A stretch of 29,502 bases of DNA, taken from a virus. The stretch spans positions 1 to 29,502 of the IMG/VR virus record IMGVR_UViG_3300042402_001208; one strand, given 5' to 3'. The notes beneath the pieces are model-generated. The model was not told the origin of the DNA. It did no database searches and saw only the letters and a program-made list of their open reading frames with translations. The position numbers were made by a program, and so were the translations under genes. Within the stretch, counting starts at the first letter, position 1, and each line of letters starts with the position of its first letter. Shown in pieces: positions 8,322 through 15,509 of this stretch.

Positions 8322-11300
8322 ATGGCTATATATAGAATCAATACAAGTAATACAAATTTTTTAACAGTTGGAGAAGAACTTGTATATGCAGGTAAAAATG
8401 GTTTTACCACCACACTAGGTTCTATACCAGTGTTTTGCAACTCTTACGTAGCCAATGCGTCTAGTATAGTATTTAATACTTATAACTTACACCTACTTCA
8501 AGATGATAATTATGCTACGCACGTATTGGATGTACCAGCTTTAGAAGGCATTGCTACTACCTATGTAAAAACTCCTATATTACAGTATACTGCAAGTACA
8601 ATTCAGGAAGGATCTGTAGGACATACAGAACAAGATTCTACTATAAGCTTAGATATTCAAACTTATGATATAACTGCTAATACTATTACAGTTTCTAATA
8701 AGCCTTATGGTGAGGCATCACTTATAAGTTCAATATTACCTACACCACCTTTTTATATTACAGCATACCAAACACTTACCTCTAATAACTTTTCTAATAG
8801 AACGGCGTATATATCTGGATCTACTAGATCTATAAAAAGAACTAATAACGTTGAAGGGGTAACTGGAACTTATACCTCTAATTTAGGAATACTACCAAGA
8901 AGTAGAAATACTATTAAAGTTTATTTAGACGATACACAAACAGATAGCTTTGATCTTATAAATGATAATGTGAACGTATCTTTGAATGGTACTACGAGTG
9001 AAGTAAAGACTGTAGTAGATCTTTATACAGTGCCGGCAATAGAAGCAAAAGATTTAGTATCATTAACTGTTTTTAATAATCTATACTCAGTTACTAATAC
9101 TAGTTACGTTACTAACGACTCTATGTATAGCGCTGATCTTACTAATAGTAATTTTTATAAGATTAAATTTAATAAAGAGTTTTCAGCTAACGTAGGCGGT
9201 GTTTATTTACTAAATGTCAGCCCAGATCTAACTGGTACTGTAGGTAATTTAACTTCAACTTCTTTTACTGTTGATACGTCTTCTTCCTATCCATACTCTT
9301 ATAACTTATCAAATAGTAATATTTATTATCTATATCAAAAAAGTAAAGTTAGATATACTACTGCTAGACTTGATGAGTTTGGTAGGCTACAAGGTACACA
9401 GCCAGCTACTTATATAGTGGAAGCAACCAATATAAACAGATACAATAGATCTAGTAATTCTATAAGAAAAGTTATAGAGGTAGAGCCTTTAAGCGTATCA
9501 AAAGTGCCTAGTGTAACTATAACCGAATCTATAATAATAGATACTGCTGGTGGTGCAGCTATTAATATAACAGCTACGTTCCCAACAATAGTTGGTAGAG
9601 ATGTAACCTCATATGAAATTAAGTATAGAGTAACGTCAGCAGAAGGGGAAGTACTTCCTGGAGGTATTGCATCAATACCTCATGATGAATCTTTAGAGAA
9701 TATATCTTATACAATTAATGGATTACCAAGAGGTAGAACTGCTGGGGGTAATACCTTAGAAATAACTATAACCCCAATGATAGGATTATTTAGAGGGTTT
9801 AATACTAGAATAACACATTTTATTATTGGTAAACAGGGGACTCCATCAGGAATTCAAAATTTAAACGTGGCACAACAAGGAGTTTTCCTATTATTTTCTT
9901 GGCAGTTCCAACTAACAACGGAAGGCTATATTCTAGACCTAGATACAAAAGAAGTTGAAATTAGGCAATATCCTGGATTAGTAGACATAACTTCTCCAGA
10001 ATCTATTGCTGCAGCATGGGGTTTTTCTATTGTAGTGGCAAGAGTGGCATTTCCTAATACTTCCTATACATTACCTATAAGTAGTTTTGGACCATACACC
10101 TATCTTTTAAGAGTTAGAGATACTAGCGATATAGAAAGTGCGGATATTGCGGCTTCGGCTATTAGTACTGTTAGACCATCTACTATTAGAGTTATTAAAT
10201 CTTATAATGAAAGTGATCCAACTACCTCATACATAACACAAGATAATACTCCATTCCCTACTTCTAATGATTACCCAGAATTATCATTTACTAGTTTTAG
10301 TGAGAGTATAAATGGTGGTTTGGTATTAAGTGATAGTTCTAATACTGATAATGCTAATGGTAGTGCTACTGGATTTTCACTTTATGGTAATACTAACTAT
10401 CTAACTACCTCTACTAATCCTTTTGCCGAGTATATAACTCCTATTAGAAACATGGGAGAAGTTGTAAGAGGTACAATTAGAATGTCTCCTATTATAGCAG
10501 CATCAACTCCTGGCATCACTTACGGAACATTTTTTACTACTGTAGTATCTGGAATTACTGATTTTCATGGTTCTGCAGGATTGTCTCCAAGCGCTAATGT
10601 GCTAGTTGATAATGCTTTTGGAGGTATAGGTTCTATATTAGGATTTAATAATGTTCAAGCCGCTCCAGTAACGTATAGTAGTGTACAAAAAACTCTTGTA
10701 AGTGGCGGTAATTTGGGAAACATTTATGCTATAAGAAATGTTGGTCAATTTACTGGTGATGCGTCTAACGCTAATAGTTTTGCGCTAATAGCCGGAGTTA
10801 TTAATGCTAATGCTATAGCATTGGGAGAAGTATATTTTGCAAACGGCAGACCTTCAGGATCTAATAGCTTTGGTAACGTTACAATATCTGGTAACTCTTA
10901 TGCCCTAATTAACTTACTACAATATGGAGATCCAGAATCTACTATCACATTTTTAGGTGAAGAGAGAAGCATATTACAAAACGTATTCGTTAGATATTCA
11001 ACTTCTAATGTGTATTATGCAGCCAACGCTAACGGCGTTGTAGGCTATCCAGGTCACGGTAACGTAAATGGTAATACTTTTACTGGTGCCGCTAATAATG
11101 TTGAATTTGGCTGGAAAAATTATGTACCTGGTGCTACTGATTTTCAATACTTCCAAGTAAAGATTCAGTTAATCAATCCAGATCCAGAACAAGCTGAACT
11201 TATACTTCAAGATTTAAAATATGAAGTAGACACAGAGCAAAAGACTATTAGACAAAAATTACAAATTACTTCAGTTGCCGGTGTAGTATTTGATTACTCT

Positions 11301-11477
11301 TACGCCAATTTCTACGAGATACCAGAAGTATCTGCTATAGTAGTTGATTCTGCTACGTCACAATTTGCGCAGATTTATGATGTAACTAAGACAAGCTGCA
11401 CTATTAAAGCTTTAAGCTCACAAACTGGAAACTTTAGTGATAACGCTACAATCAGTCTTATGGCTGTAGGAGGATAA
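8322..11477 (+). CDS. Tail-tip/fibre protein with fibronectin III-like domains (second half of a split J system)
   Basis: This 1051-residue beta-rich, Ser/Thr/Asn-rich protein begins 5 bases after J, with AGGA at 8310-8313 before ATG 8322. About residues 394-610 look like two fibronectin type III-like modules: VPSVTITESIIID ... ITATFP ... SYEIKYRV, and TPSGIQNLNV ... LFSWQF ... YTYLLRVRD. The C-terminal ~440 residues are low-similarity beta sequence with Gly/Asn-rich turns, ending in VVFDYSYANFYEIPEVSAIV, a motif type frequent in receptor-binding C-termini of J-like proteins. Position and architecture suggest it carries the host-recognition part that in lambda is fused to the J hub. I could not assign the N-terminal ~390 residues. 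The stop (TAA) is directly followed by the inner spanin ATG. Confidence 0.72.
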   Translation: MAIYRINTSNTNFLTVGEELVYAGKNGFTTTLGSIPVFCNSYVANASSIVFNTYNLHLLQDDNYATHVLDVPALEGIATTYVKTPILQYTASTIQEGSVGHTEQDSTISLDIQTYDITANTITVSNKPYGEASLISSILPTPPFYITAYQTLTSNNFSNRTAYISGSTRSIKRTNNVEGVTGTYTSNLGILPRSRNTIKVYLDDTQTDSFDLINDNVNVSLNGTTSEVKTVVDLYTVPAIEAKDLVSLTVFNNLYSVTNTSYVTNDSMYSADLTNSNFYKIKFNKEFSANVGGVYLLNVSPDLTGTVGNLTSTSFTVDTSSSYPYSYNLSNSNIYYLYQKSKVRYTTARLDEFGRLQGTQPATYIVEATNINRYNRSSNSIRKVIEVEPLSVSKVPSVTITESIIIDTAGGAAINITATFPTIVGRDVTSYEIKYRVTSAEGEVLPGGIASIPHDESLENISYTINGLPRGRTAGGNTLEITITPMIGLFRGFNTRITHFIIGKQGTPSGIQNLNVAQQGVFLLFSWQFQLTTEGYILDLDTKEVEIRQYPGLVDITSPESIAAAWGFSIVVARVAFPNTSYTLPISSFGPYTYLLRVRDTSDIESADIAASAISTVRPSTIRVIKSYNESDPTTSYITQDNTPFPTSNDYPELSFTSFSESINGGLVLSDSSNTDNANGSATGFSLYGNTNYLTTSTNPFAEYITPIRNMGEVVRGTIRMSPIIAASTPGITYGTFFTTVVSGITDFHGSAGLSPSANVLVDNAFGGIGSILGFNNVQAAPVTYSSVQKTLVSGGNLGNIYAIRNVGQFTGDASNANSFALIAGVINANAIALGEVYFANGRPSGSNSFGNVTISGNSYALINLLQYGDPESTITFLGEERSILQNVFVRYSTSNVYYAANANGVVGYPGHGNVNGNTFTGAANNVEFGWKNYVPGATDFQYFQVKIQLINPDPEQAELILQDLKYEVDTEQKTIRQKLQITSVAGVVFDYSYANFYEIPEVSAIVVDSATSQFAQIYDVTKTSCTIKALSSQTGNFSDNATISLMAVGG

Positions 11478-11837
11478 ATGAATAAGATTATATTATATGC
11501 TATAATTGTATCTGCTGCTATAGGCTATTTTATATATACTCAAACTCGTATGCAATCACTAGTAAAAACTAATGCTAATTTATCTACAAGCTTAGAAGCT
11601 AGTGAAAGCAATATGAACAATTATAAAGAAGCTATAGACAGACAACAAAAACTACTAGGAGAAGTAAGCACGGCTAAAGCTGCGGCTGAACAGCAAGCCA
11701 AAGATGCACTAAAAGCTATGGAAGAAAATAATTTAGGATACTTAAGCGAGCAAAAACCTGAATTAATAGAAAAAGCAATAAATAGAGGTACTAAGAATGT
11801 ATTTAAAGAAATTGAAACTATTACTGGCGGTCAGTAG
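11478..11837 (+). CDS. Inner-membrane spanin (i-spanin, Rz-like)
   Basis: The 119-residue protein has one N-terminal hydrophobic segment (IILYAIIVSAAIGYFIY, about residues 4-20) followed by a long charged, Ala/Glu/Lys-rich stretch with coiled-coil character (about 28-95). This is the type II membrane layout of Rz proteins, which sit in the inner membrane and reach through the periplasm. The identification is strengthened by the overlapping outer spanin gene. There is no sequence-level similarity to lambda Rz that I can point to, as is usual for spanins. ATG follows the fibre stop immediately (TAAATG), with GGAGG at 11469-11473 as ribosome binding site. It acts in the last lysis step, fusing inner and outer membranes. 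Holin and endolysin are not in the window. Confidence 0.75.
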   Translation: MNKIILYAIIVSAAIGYFIYTQTRMQSLVKTNANLSTSLEASESNMNNYKEAIDRQQKLLGEVSTAKAAAEQQAKDALKAMEENNLGYLSEQKPELIEKAINRGTKNVFKEIETITGGQ

Positions 11838-12132
11838 CGCTACATTGTTAGCTGGATGTGTTGGTGGATCAGAGCCTCCTAAGGTCTTACCCGTACCAGA
11901 CGCGCCACCAATAATAGCACCAGAAAAACCCAGAGCAGTAACTACTAAGCCTGTAAGCTTTTTAGTTATAACACAAAATAACTTAGATAAGCTAAAAAGT
12001 GAGCCAGTATGGTACGCTATTACACCAGGTAGTTATGAGAACTTAGCATTTAATACGCAAGAAATGTTAAGATTTATTAAACAGCAAAAAACTATCATAC
12101 AATATTACGAAGGTGCTACTGCACCAAAATAA
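11797..12132 (+). CDS. Outer-membrane spanin lipoprotein (o-spanin, Rz1-like)
   Basis: The 111-residue protein has a lipoprotein signal peptide: basic start (MYLKKLK), hydrophobic core (LLLAVSSATL) and lipobox LAGC with the lipid-modified cysteine at residue 21. The mature N-terminus is Pro-rich (PPKVLPVPDAPPIIAPEKP), typical of Rz1 proteins. The gene starts in another frame inside the last 41 bases of the i-spanin gene, the overlapping architecture known for many Rz/Rz1 pairs. At about 91 mature residues it is longer than lambda Rz1 (40 mature residues). It should be anchored in the outer membrane inner leaflet and bind the i-spanin. The presence of an o-spanin implies a Gram-negative host. 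Confidence 0.8.
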   Translation: MYLKKLKLLLAVSSATLLAGCVGGSEPPKVLPVPDAPPIIAPEKPRAVTTKPVSFLVITQNNLDKLKSEPVWYAITPGSYENLAFNTQEMLRFIKQQKTIIQYYEGATAPK

Positions 12133-12147
12133 TTGTAAAAAATAAAA

Positions 12148-12175
12148 TTGACTTACCTATTTGGTATGCTATAAT
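12148..12175 (+). promoter_or_regulatory. Sigma70-type promoter with extended -10
   Basis: TTGACT at 12148-12153 and a perfect TATAAT at 12170-12175 are separated by 16 bases, with TGC directly before the -10 (extended -10). An A/T-rich stretch (about 12134-12147) precedes the -35. A start near 12182 would put AAGGAG (12184-12189) almost at the 5' end of the transcript, 8 bases before ATG 12198. Confidence 0.8.
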
Positions 12176-12197
12176 GTATATATAAGGAGTAAATCCA

Positions 12198-12395
12198 ATG
12201 ATTAAAAAAGACAATCTTGTATTTCTGCCTAATACTGGAGATGAGCAATATTACCCTGTTGATAAACAAGATGTAGATGCTACTTTACTCCAGCTATCTC
12301 GCGGAGATCATCCTAATGTCAACTCTCTAAACTACACACCTGTAAATCACGAGAGTTCAGGCATGATACCTATAAAGAATAAACCAAAACGCTAA
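12198..12395 (+). CDS. Small protein of unknown function (65 aa)
   Basis: The product is a polar, non-membrane protein of 65 residues without Cys or Trp, starting MIKKDNLVFLP and ending IPIKNKPKR. I recognise no family. It is credible as a gene because ATG 12198 is preceded by a strong Shine-Dalgarno (AAGGAG, 12184-12189) and the promoter just upstream points at it. It is followed after 14 bases by another small gene, and both end in a basic Lys/Arg tail. Together they form a two-gene unit closed by the terminator at 12734-12760. Possible roles are a virion accessory, a host-takeover protein or an anti-defence protein; none is supported directly. Confidence 0.7.
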   Translation: MIKKDNLVFLPNTGDEQYYPVDKQDVDATLLQLSRGDHPNVNSLNYTPVNHESSGMIPIKNKPKR

Positions 12396-12409
12396 TTAGG
12401 AGATAACAT

Positions 12410-12730
12410 ATGGCAAAATTGCAAAGTATGGCTGGCGCAGATAATATTATTTCTGGAAACCCATCTGAGTATTTTACTCAAGCTTCCGGCGAGGGATTAG
12501 TTAATCCTATTATCGCACCAATGCCCACAGCTGGCGGAACAACTGCTATGCGCGGAGTTAAGGTAAATTACCCTAATTCTAACGAAGCAGGAATTCGCAA
12601 CTCTATCAATGATGGAGCAACAGTTTCAGGAGGAGTAAAAGGTAAAAAAGTAACTGCCGGCGCTCCAATGAGAAACCCTGTAAACGGTACAAACCCTGCA
12701 AAACCTGTGCAACGCAAAGGTAAAAGATAA
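12410..12730 (+). CDS. Small Gly/Ala/Asn-rich basic protein of unknown function (106 aa)
   Basis: The product is low in hydrophobic residues, rich in Gly, Ala, Asn, Pro and Lys, and ends KPAKPV-like then QRKGKR; it looks largely disordered, with repeated Pro-Met/Asn-Pro turns (APMPTAGG, GAPMRNPVNG). I recognise no family. AGGAG 7 bases before ATG 12410 supports the start. It is the second gene of the small promoter-to-terminator unit, and its stop lies just ahead of the terminator hairpin. A disordered basic protein could bind nucleic acid or be a minor virion component, but this is inference only. Confidence 0.65.
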   Translation: MAKLQSMAGADNIISGNPSEYFTQASGEGLVNPIIAPMPTAGGTTAMRGVKVNYPNSNEAGIRNSINDGATVSGGVKGKKVTAGAPMRNPVNGTNPAKPVQRKGKR

Positions 12731-12733
12731 GAG

Positions 12734-12760
12734 AAAACCCCGGAAATTCCGGGGTTTTTT
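12734..12760. terminator. Bidirectional rho-independent terminator between convergent operons
   Basis: CCCCGG (12738-12743) pairs with CCGGGG (12749-12754) around an AAATT loop. The stem is flanked by AAAA on the left and TTTTTT on the right, so each strand has a U-tract after the hairpin. It lies 3 bases after the last + strand gene and just beyond the last - strand gene (ending at 12762), and so serves both transcription units. Confidence 0.9.
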
Positions 12761-12761
12761 A

Positions 12762-13112
12762 TTAAAACTGTTCTCTTTCTGAAAAGAACCAACACTTATA
12801 GTAATTTTCTAGCTCGCCGTAACTACCAAAATAAGCTGCTCCTCTAAAAATAGCGGGGGATTTTTTAGTATTGTATTGAACAATAAGTCTACGCTGCCAC
12901 TCTGGATTCATTAGAACATGCTTAAAGTTTTCTTTATGCTCTTTAAATAGGCTTACAGCTTTTTCTGTCCAAGGACAACCTTCAATACCGATAATTGTCC
13001 ATAACGCATCATCATCTACGTTACGCAATCTTTCTTCTTTTATTTCTTGTTTTACTACAGGTTTAGCTGCTACAGTAGTTGTAGCAGCTTTTGTATTTGC
13101 ATTAGTTGTCAT
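12762..13112 (-). CDS. Glutaredoxin-like protein with monothiol-type CPWT site
   Basis: This 116-residue protein has a low-complexity Thr/Ala/Lys N-terminus (~1-35) followed by a thioredoxin fold of glutaredoxin type. The strand ALWTIIGIEGCPWTEKA carries a single cysteine active site (CPWT), and KKSPAIFRGAAYFGSYGEL supplies the cis-Pro loop and the Gly-containing glutathione-binding region. With only the first cysteine it resembles monothiol glutaredoxins, which act in deglutathionylation or Fe-S handling rather than as a simple dithiol reductant. It is the last gene of the - strand block, starts by a one-base TAATG overlap with thyX, and ends at the terminator. A second, dithiol glutaredoxin lies at 15248-15475, so the two are unlikely to be redundant. 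Confidence 0.75.
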   Translation of the reverse strand: MTTNANTKAATTTVAAKPVVKQEIKEERLRNVDDDALWTIIGIEGCPWTEKAVSLFKEHKENFKHVLMNPEWQRRLIVQYNTKKSPAIFRGAAYFGSYGELENYYKCWFFSEREQF

Positions 13113-13813
13113 TATTTATTTTCCTTTTTAGTATATTTATCTAGTAGTGGAAATATTTTTGAAATAGCTTTTCCAATTTCTTTAGCTACTAACATATGTT
13201 CTTTCTGAGTGCCGTTTGCTGAACGAAGTTCAACGTAGTGAATCCAAGAGCGAATAGTACCTTGCATGTATAAGCGTGATACAGTATTTCCTTCTGGGAG
13301 AACGCTTCTAGCTTGTTCCTTAGCAATACCAATTTCTTTACTTATAGCCCATTCATAAGCTTCTTTAGCGGCTTTAATTACTGTTTCTTGTTTTAGTCGC
13401 CACTCACGATCTATATTTCTATGATACTCTCGAGTTAGGTCTAGCTCAACTGAGTCTTGACGATTAGTTGGGTGTTGAAGACGGGCTTCTCGAATAACAA
13501 AAGATTCTCCTAACGCATCAATTTCTTTGTATCGCTGAGAAAACTCTTGAAAAGAAAATGAGCGATGTCGAAGCATTTGACGTGCAATATCACGAGTAGT
13601 TTCAATTTCCATAGTTGCTGACGCCATTTCAAAAGGCGACCAGTGTTGATGATTACTCAAATAGTTAAGCAGTCGTTCTGTGGTTTCAAAATTAGCTTGG
13701 AATTGTGGGTTAGATACTTTTGCACAATACGCAATTAGATCTTGAACATCTTCTAACCCTTCAATGCCTAGATCTTCAACAGGTTGGCTATACGCAAACA
13801 GTTTAACTTTCAT
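13112..13813 (-). CDS. thyX: Flavin-dependent thymidylate synthase ThyX
   Basis: This enzyme makes dTMP from dUMP using methylene-tetrahydrofolate, FAD and NADPH. The 233-residue length is normal. The ThyX signature RHRxxSxxxxSxRY is present exactly (RHRSFSFQEFSQRY, residues 82-95), preceded by the His-containing HQHWSPFEMASATMEIE segment. It is followed by LPEGNTVSRLYMQGTIRSW and the conserved Arg region (ELRSANGTQKEH). It lies in a dNTP-supply cluster with RNR and two glutaredoxins. The ATG follows the stop of the FEN gene by one base, and its own stop overlaps the glutaredoxin-like start. All motif positions look intact, so an ordinary thymidylate synthase is the best call. Confidence 0.96.
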   Translation of the reverse strand: MKVKLFAYSQPVEDLGIEGLEDVQDLIAYCAKVSNPQFQANFETTERLLNYLSNHQHWSPFEMASATMEIETTRDIARQMLRHRSFSFQEFSQRYKEIDALGESFVIREARLQHPTNRQDSVELDLTREYHRNIDREWRLKQETVIKAAKEAYEWAISKEIGIAKEQARSVLPEGNTVSRLYMQGTIRSWIHYVELRSANGTQKEHMLVAKEIGKAISKIFPLLDKYTKKENK

Positions 13814-13814
13814 T

Positions 13815-14672
13815 TTATACCTTTAGAGACTTACTTAACATATCAATTACTAAATCTTGTTTTTCTACTGAAGTTAAAACATCATCTATATAATCTAACA
13901 GATTAATAAGTTTTTCGTTTCTAGTTAGTACATCAATACTTTTATTTAGATTTTGAATATATTTAGCTTTACCAGTAATCGGTAAACTATTAATTAAGTT
14001 ATCAAGTGTTTTATATTCTTTTACCAATGCAATACTACGCTTAGGACCAATGCCTTCAACTCCGCTAATATTATCACCCGAGTCTCCTTCAATCATTCTG
14101 GCGAAGGCATACTCTTTAGGAGTTAGATCGAAGTTCTCTGTTAGATAGTTTAAATCAACTTCTTTTCTAGAATACATATTAAAAATACTTACATCTTCTT
14201 TTAGCAGCTGATACAAGTCTCTATCGCTTGATACAATCCAAGTATGGTTATATTTGCTACTAAGATGTTTAGAAAAGTATGCAATTATGTCGTCAGCTTC
14301 AATGCCTTTGAACTTAAAATGTTCAAAAGGTAATGCGTCAATAGTATCTGACAAACAGTTAAAGAACTCAGTAAAGCGTTCTTGCTCTTCTTCAGTACGT
14401 TCAACTTTTCTATTAGCTTTGTATTCTGGGAACATACTCTTTCTATATGCAGAAGCGCCAGAGTCAAAACAACAAATAATGCGTTTTGCTTCATAGCTCT
14501 TTCCCAGACTAGTAACTGTTCTAATATAATCTTCAGTAAAGTTATTATAATTTTTACGTTGTAAATATCTAAAAGCTAGATTTACTCCGTCAATAAGCAA
14601 TAGATTGTTTGCATTTTCTACTGCTTTTTTAGCTTGCGTTAATTCTGCAAGATCATCCCAATTTGTTACCAC
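13815..14672 (-). CDS. FEN-type 5'-3' exonuclease / flap endonuclease (phage RNase H-like)
   Basis: The 285-residue protein has the PIN/FEN acidic residues in order: Asp28 (LLLIDGVNLAFRY), Asp70 with the following helical arch (CCFDSGASAYRK ... FPEYKANRK), and Glu125/Asp127/Asp128 (GIEADDIIAYF). Asp150/Asp152 (VSSDRDLYQL) and Asp197/Asp200 (EGDSGDNI) follow. The helix-hairpin-helix GVEGIGPKRSIALVKEY comes last. It is comparable to T5 D15, T4 RNase H and the N-terminal domain of Pol I. The linked family A polymerase lacks such a 5' nuclease domain, so this protein probably removes RNA primers for it. The start is GTG 14672 with AGAGGA 5 bases upstream; a plausible promoter lies at 14704-14732. 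Confidence 0.93.
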   Translation of the reverse strand: MVTNWDDLAELTQAKKAVENANNLLLIDGVNLAFRYLQRKNYNNFTEDYIRTVTSLGKSYEAKRIICCFDSGASAYRKSMFPEYKANRKVERTEEEQERFTEFFNCLSDTIDALPFEHFKFKGIEADDIIAYFSKHLSSKYNHTWIVSSDRDLYQLLKEDVSIFNMYSRKEVDLNYLTENFDLTPKEYAFARMIEGDSGDNISGVEGIGPKRSIALVKEYKTLDNLINSLPITGKAKYIQNLNKSIDVLTRNEKLINLLDYIDDVLTSVEKQDLVIDMLSKSLKV

Positions 14673-14703
14673 GATATTCCTCTTATATTAATTATCATAT
14701 GTA

Positions 14704-14732
14704 ATATTACCATATAAACTAGTGAGTAGCAA
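14704..14732 (-). promoter_or_regulatory. Candidate promoter upstream of FEN exonuclease
   Basis: On the - strand TTGCTA (14732-14727) and TAATAT (14709-14704) are 17 bases apart, with TGG before the -10 (extended -10). Each hexamer matches consensus at four positions. It lies in the 66-base gap between the nuclease stop and the GTG at 14672, one of the few real gaps in this block. Confidence 0.4.
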
Positions 14733-14738
14733 GAACAA

Positions 14739-15191
14739 TTATGAATCAACTTTAACCTTTAATTGAGCTTTTGGTAACCAGTGTTCAAGTAAACCCATTT
14801 TAAACTCGCAGTCTGCACTCTTAATAACTACGTAATTTTGTATATTTATATCTTCATCTAGCCAACATACATAATTTTTGCTTCTATCCCACCTATAAAT
14901 TAGTAGTGGTAGCTTCTTCATTACTGCAGCTTCTCTAGTAGTTTGTCTCCAAAAGTCTAGCAGTAGCGCACTTTTAGCTGTTAGCACATTATTCCAAGGA
15001 ACTTCTTTGTGGTGTTTTGCTTCAATGCACCAAGGAAAATCAGGTTTCCAAGGAGCATAAACATCTCCCTTTAAATAAGAAAGAGCGCCCGATAAAGGCA
15101 CTCTTTCAAATTGTGTTTTAAAAGTATCAGTAAATATGTCTCTCACAACATATTCATAACTTCTACCTTTTGTCTTACTTAAATTTGTCAT
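14739..15191 (-). CDS. PD-(D/E)XK nuclease, Hjc-type Holliday junction resolvase-like
   Basis: The 150 residues follow the archaeal-Hjc-like pattern. KGRSYEYVVRDIF gives the N-terminal Glu13, RVPLSGALSYLKGDVY gives the Asp43 position after the Arg-Pro-Ser-Gly-type loop, and FPWCIEAKHHKEVPW gives the ExK (Glu57, Lys59). It would cleave branched DNA, either recombination intermediates before packaging or replication forks. It lies between glutaredoxin and the FEN nuclease and has its own good promoter (15210-15238), with GGAG 8 bases before ATG 15191. Without structural comparison, a general endonuclease of this fold cannot be told apart from a true resolvase. Confidence 0.75.
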   Translation of the reverse strand: MTNLSKTKGRSYEYVVRDIFTDTFKTQFERVPLSGALSYLKGDVYAPWKPDFPWCIEAKHHKEVPWNNVLTAKSALLLDFWRQTTREAAVMKKLPLLIYRWDRSKNYVCWLDEDINIQNYVVIKSADCEFKMGLLEHWLPKAQLKVKVDS

Positions 15192-15209
15192 AAATTACTC
15201 CTTGCATAA

Positions 15210-15238
15210 AACATAGCAATTTATAACCTAACAGTCAA
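15210..15238 (-). promoter_or_regulatory. Sigma70-type promoter before PD-(D/E)XK nuclease
   Basis: On the - strand TTGACT (15238-15233), a 17-base spacer ending in TGC, and TATGTT (15215-15210) form an extended -10 promoter. A T/A-rich tract precedes the -35. It lies in the 56-base gap before ATG 15191 and would drive the nuclease, FEN, thyX and glutaredoxin-like genes. Confidence 0.7.
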
Positions 15239-15247
15239 AAAAGTTTT

Positions 15248-15475
15248 TTAAAGAGTTTGCTCAAAATACCTTACCAAATCGTCATACCCGCCAAGATGTG
15301 CAGAGTATAAATATATTTGTGGTACGGTTTTAGCTTCTGGATATCTAGCAAATAGTTCTGCTTTTAAATCTGGATCTTCTATATTCTTTTCTAGATATTG
15401 TAGGCCTTTACTGCTTAGAAGCTGTTTTGCTTTTACGCAATATGAACAATTAGTCTTTGTGTAGATTGTATACAT
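15248..15475 (-). CDS. Dithiol glutaredoxin
   Basis: The 75-residue protein is a minimal class I glutaredoxin: YTKTNCSYCVKAKQLL with the dithiol CSYC active site at residues 9-12, TVPQIYLYSAHLGGYDDL with the cis-Pro and the GGYDD glutathione/substrate loop, and a C-terminal helix. It starts 34 bases after the RNR stop, with AGGAG before the ATG, and most likely reduces the RNR C-terminal cysteines. This supports a full dNTP-supply module within the operon. Confidence 0.92.
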   Translation of the reverse strand: MYTIYTKTNCSYCVKAKQLLSSKGLQYLEKNIEDPDLKAELFARYPEAKTVPQIYLYSAHLGGYDDLVRYFEQTL

Positions 15476-15509
15476 AATTTCTCCTAAAACAGTAAAGACC
15501 GTTTATCTA

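Noticed and set aside
13112-13813. ThyX as a dUMP hydroxymethylase feeding DNA hypermodification with the glycosyltransferases
   Set aside because: The canonical RHRxxSxxxxSxRY and surrounding residues are intact; nothing points away from ordinary thymidylate synthesis.
14254-14564. Forward and alternate-frame reading frames inside the FEN exonuclease gene
   Set aside because: They lie in the region encoding the conserved FEN acidic motifs, lack start signals and look like shadow frames.
14588-14593. TTGACG on the - strand in the start of the FEN gene as a promoter
   Set aside because: At 17 bases the matching -10 would be AGATAT, a poor match, and the site lies within the conserved IDGVNLAFRY coding segment.
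15225-15250. A-tract/T-tract inverted repeat (AAAAAAGTTTTTT) as terminator after glutaredoxin
   Set aside because: The stem is A/T only and would be unstable; the A/T-rich tract is better explained as sequence upstream of the -35 of the 15238 promoter.
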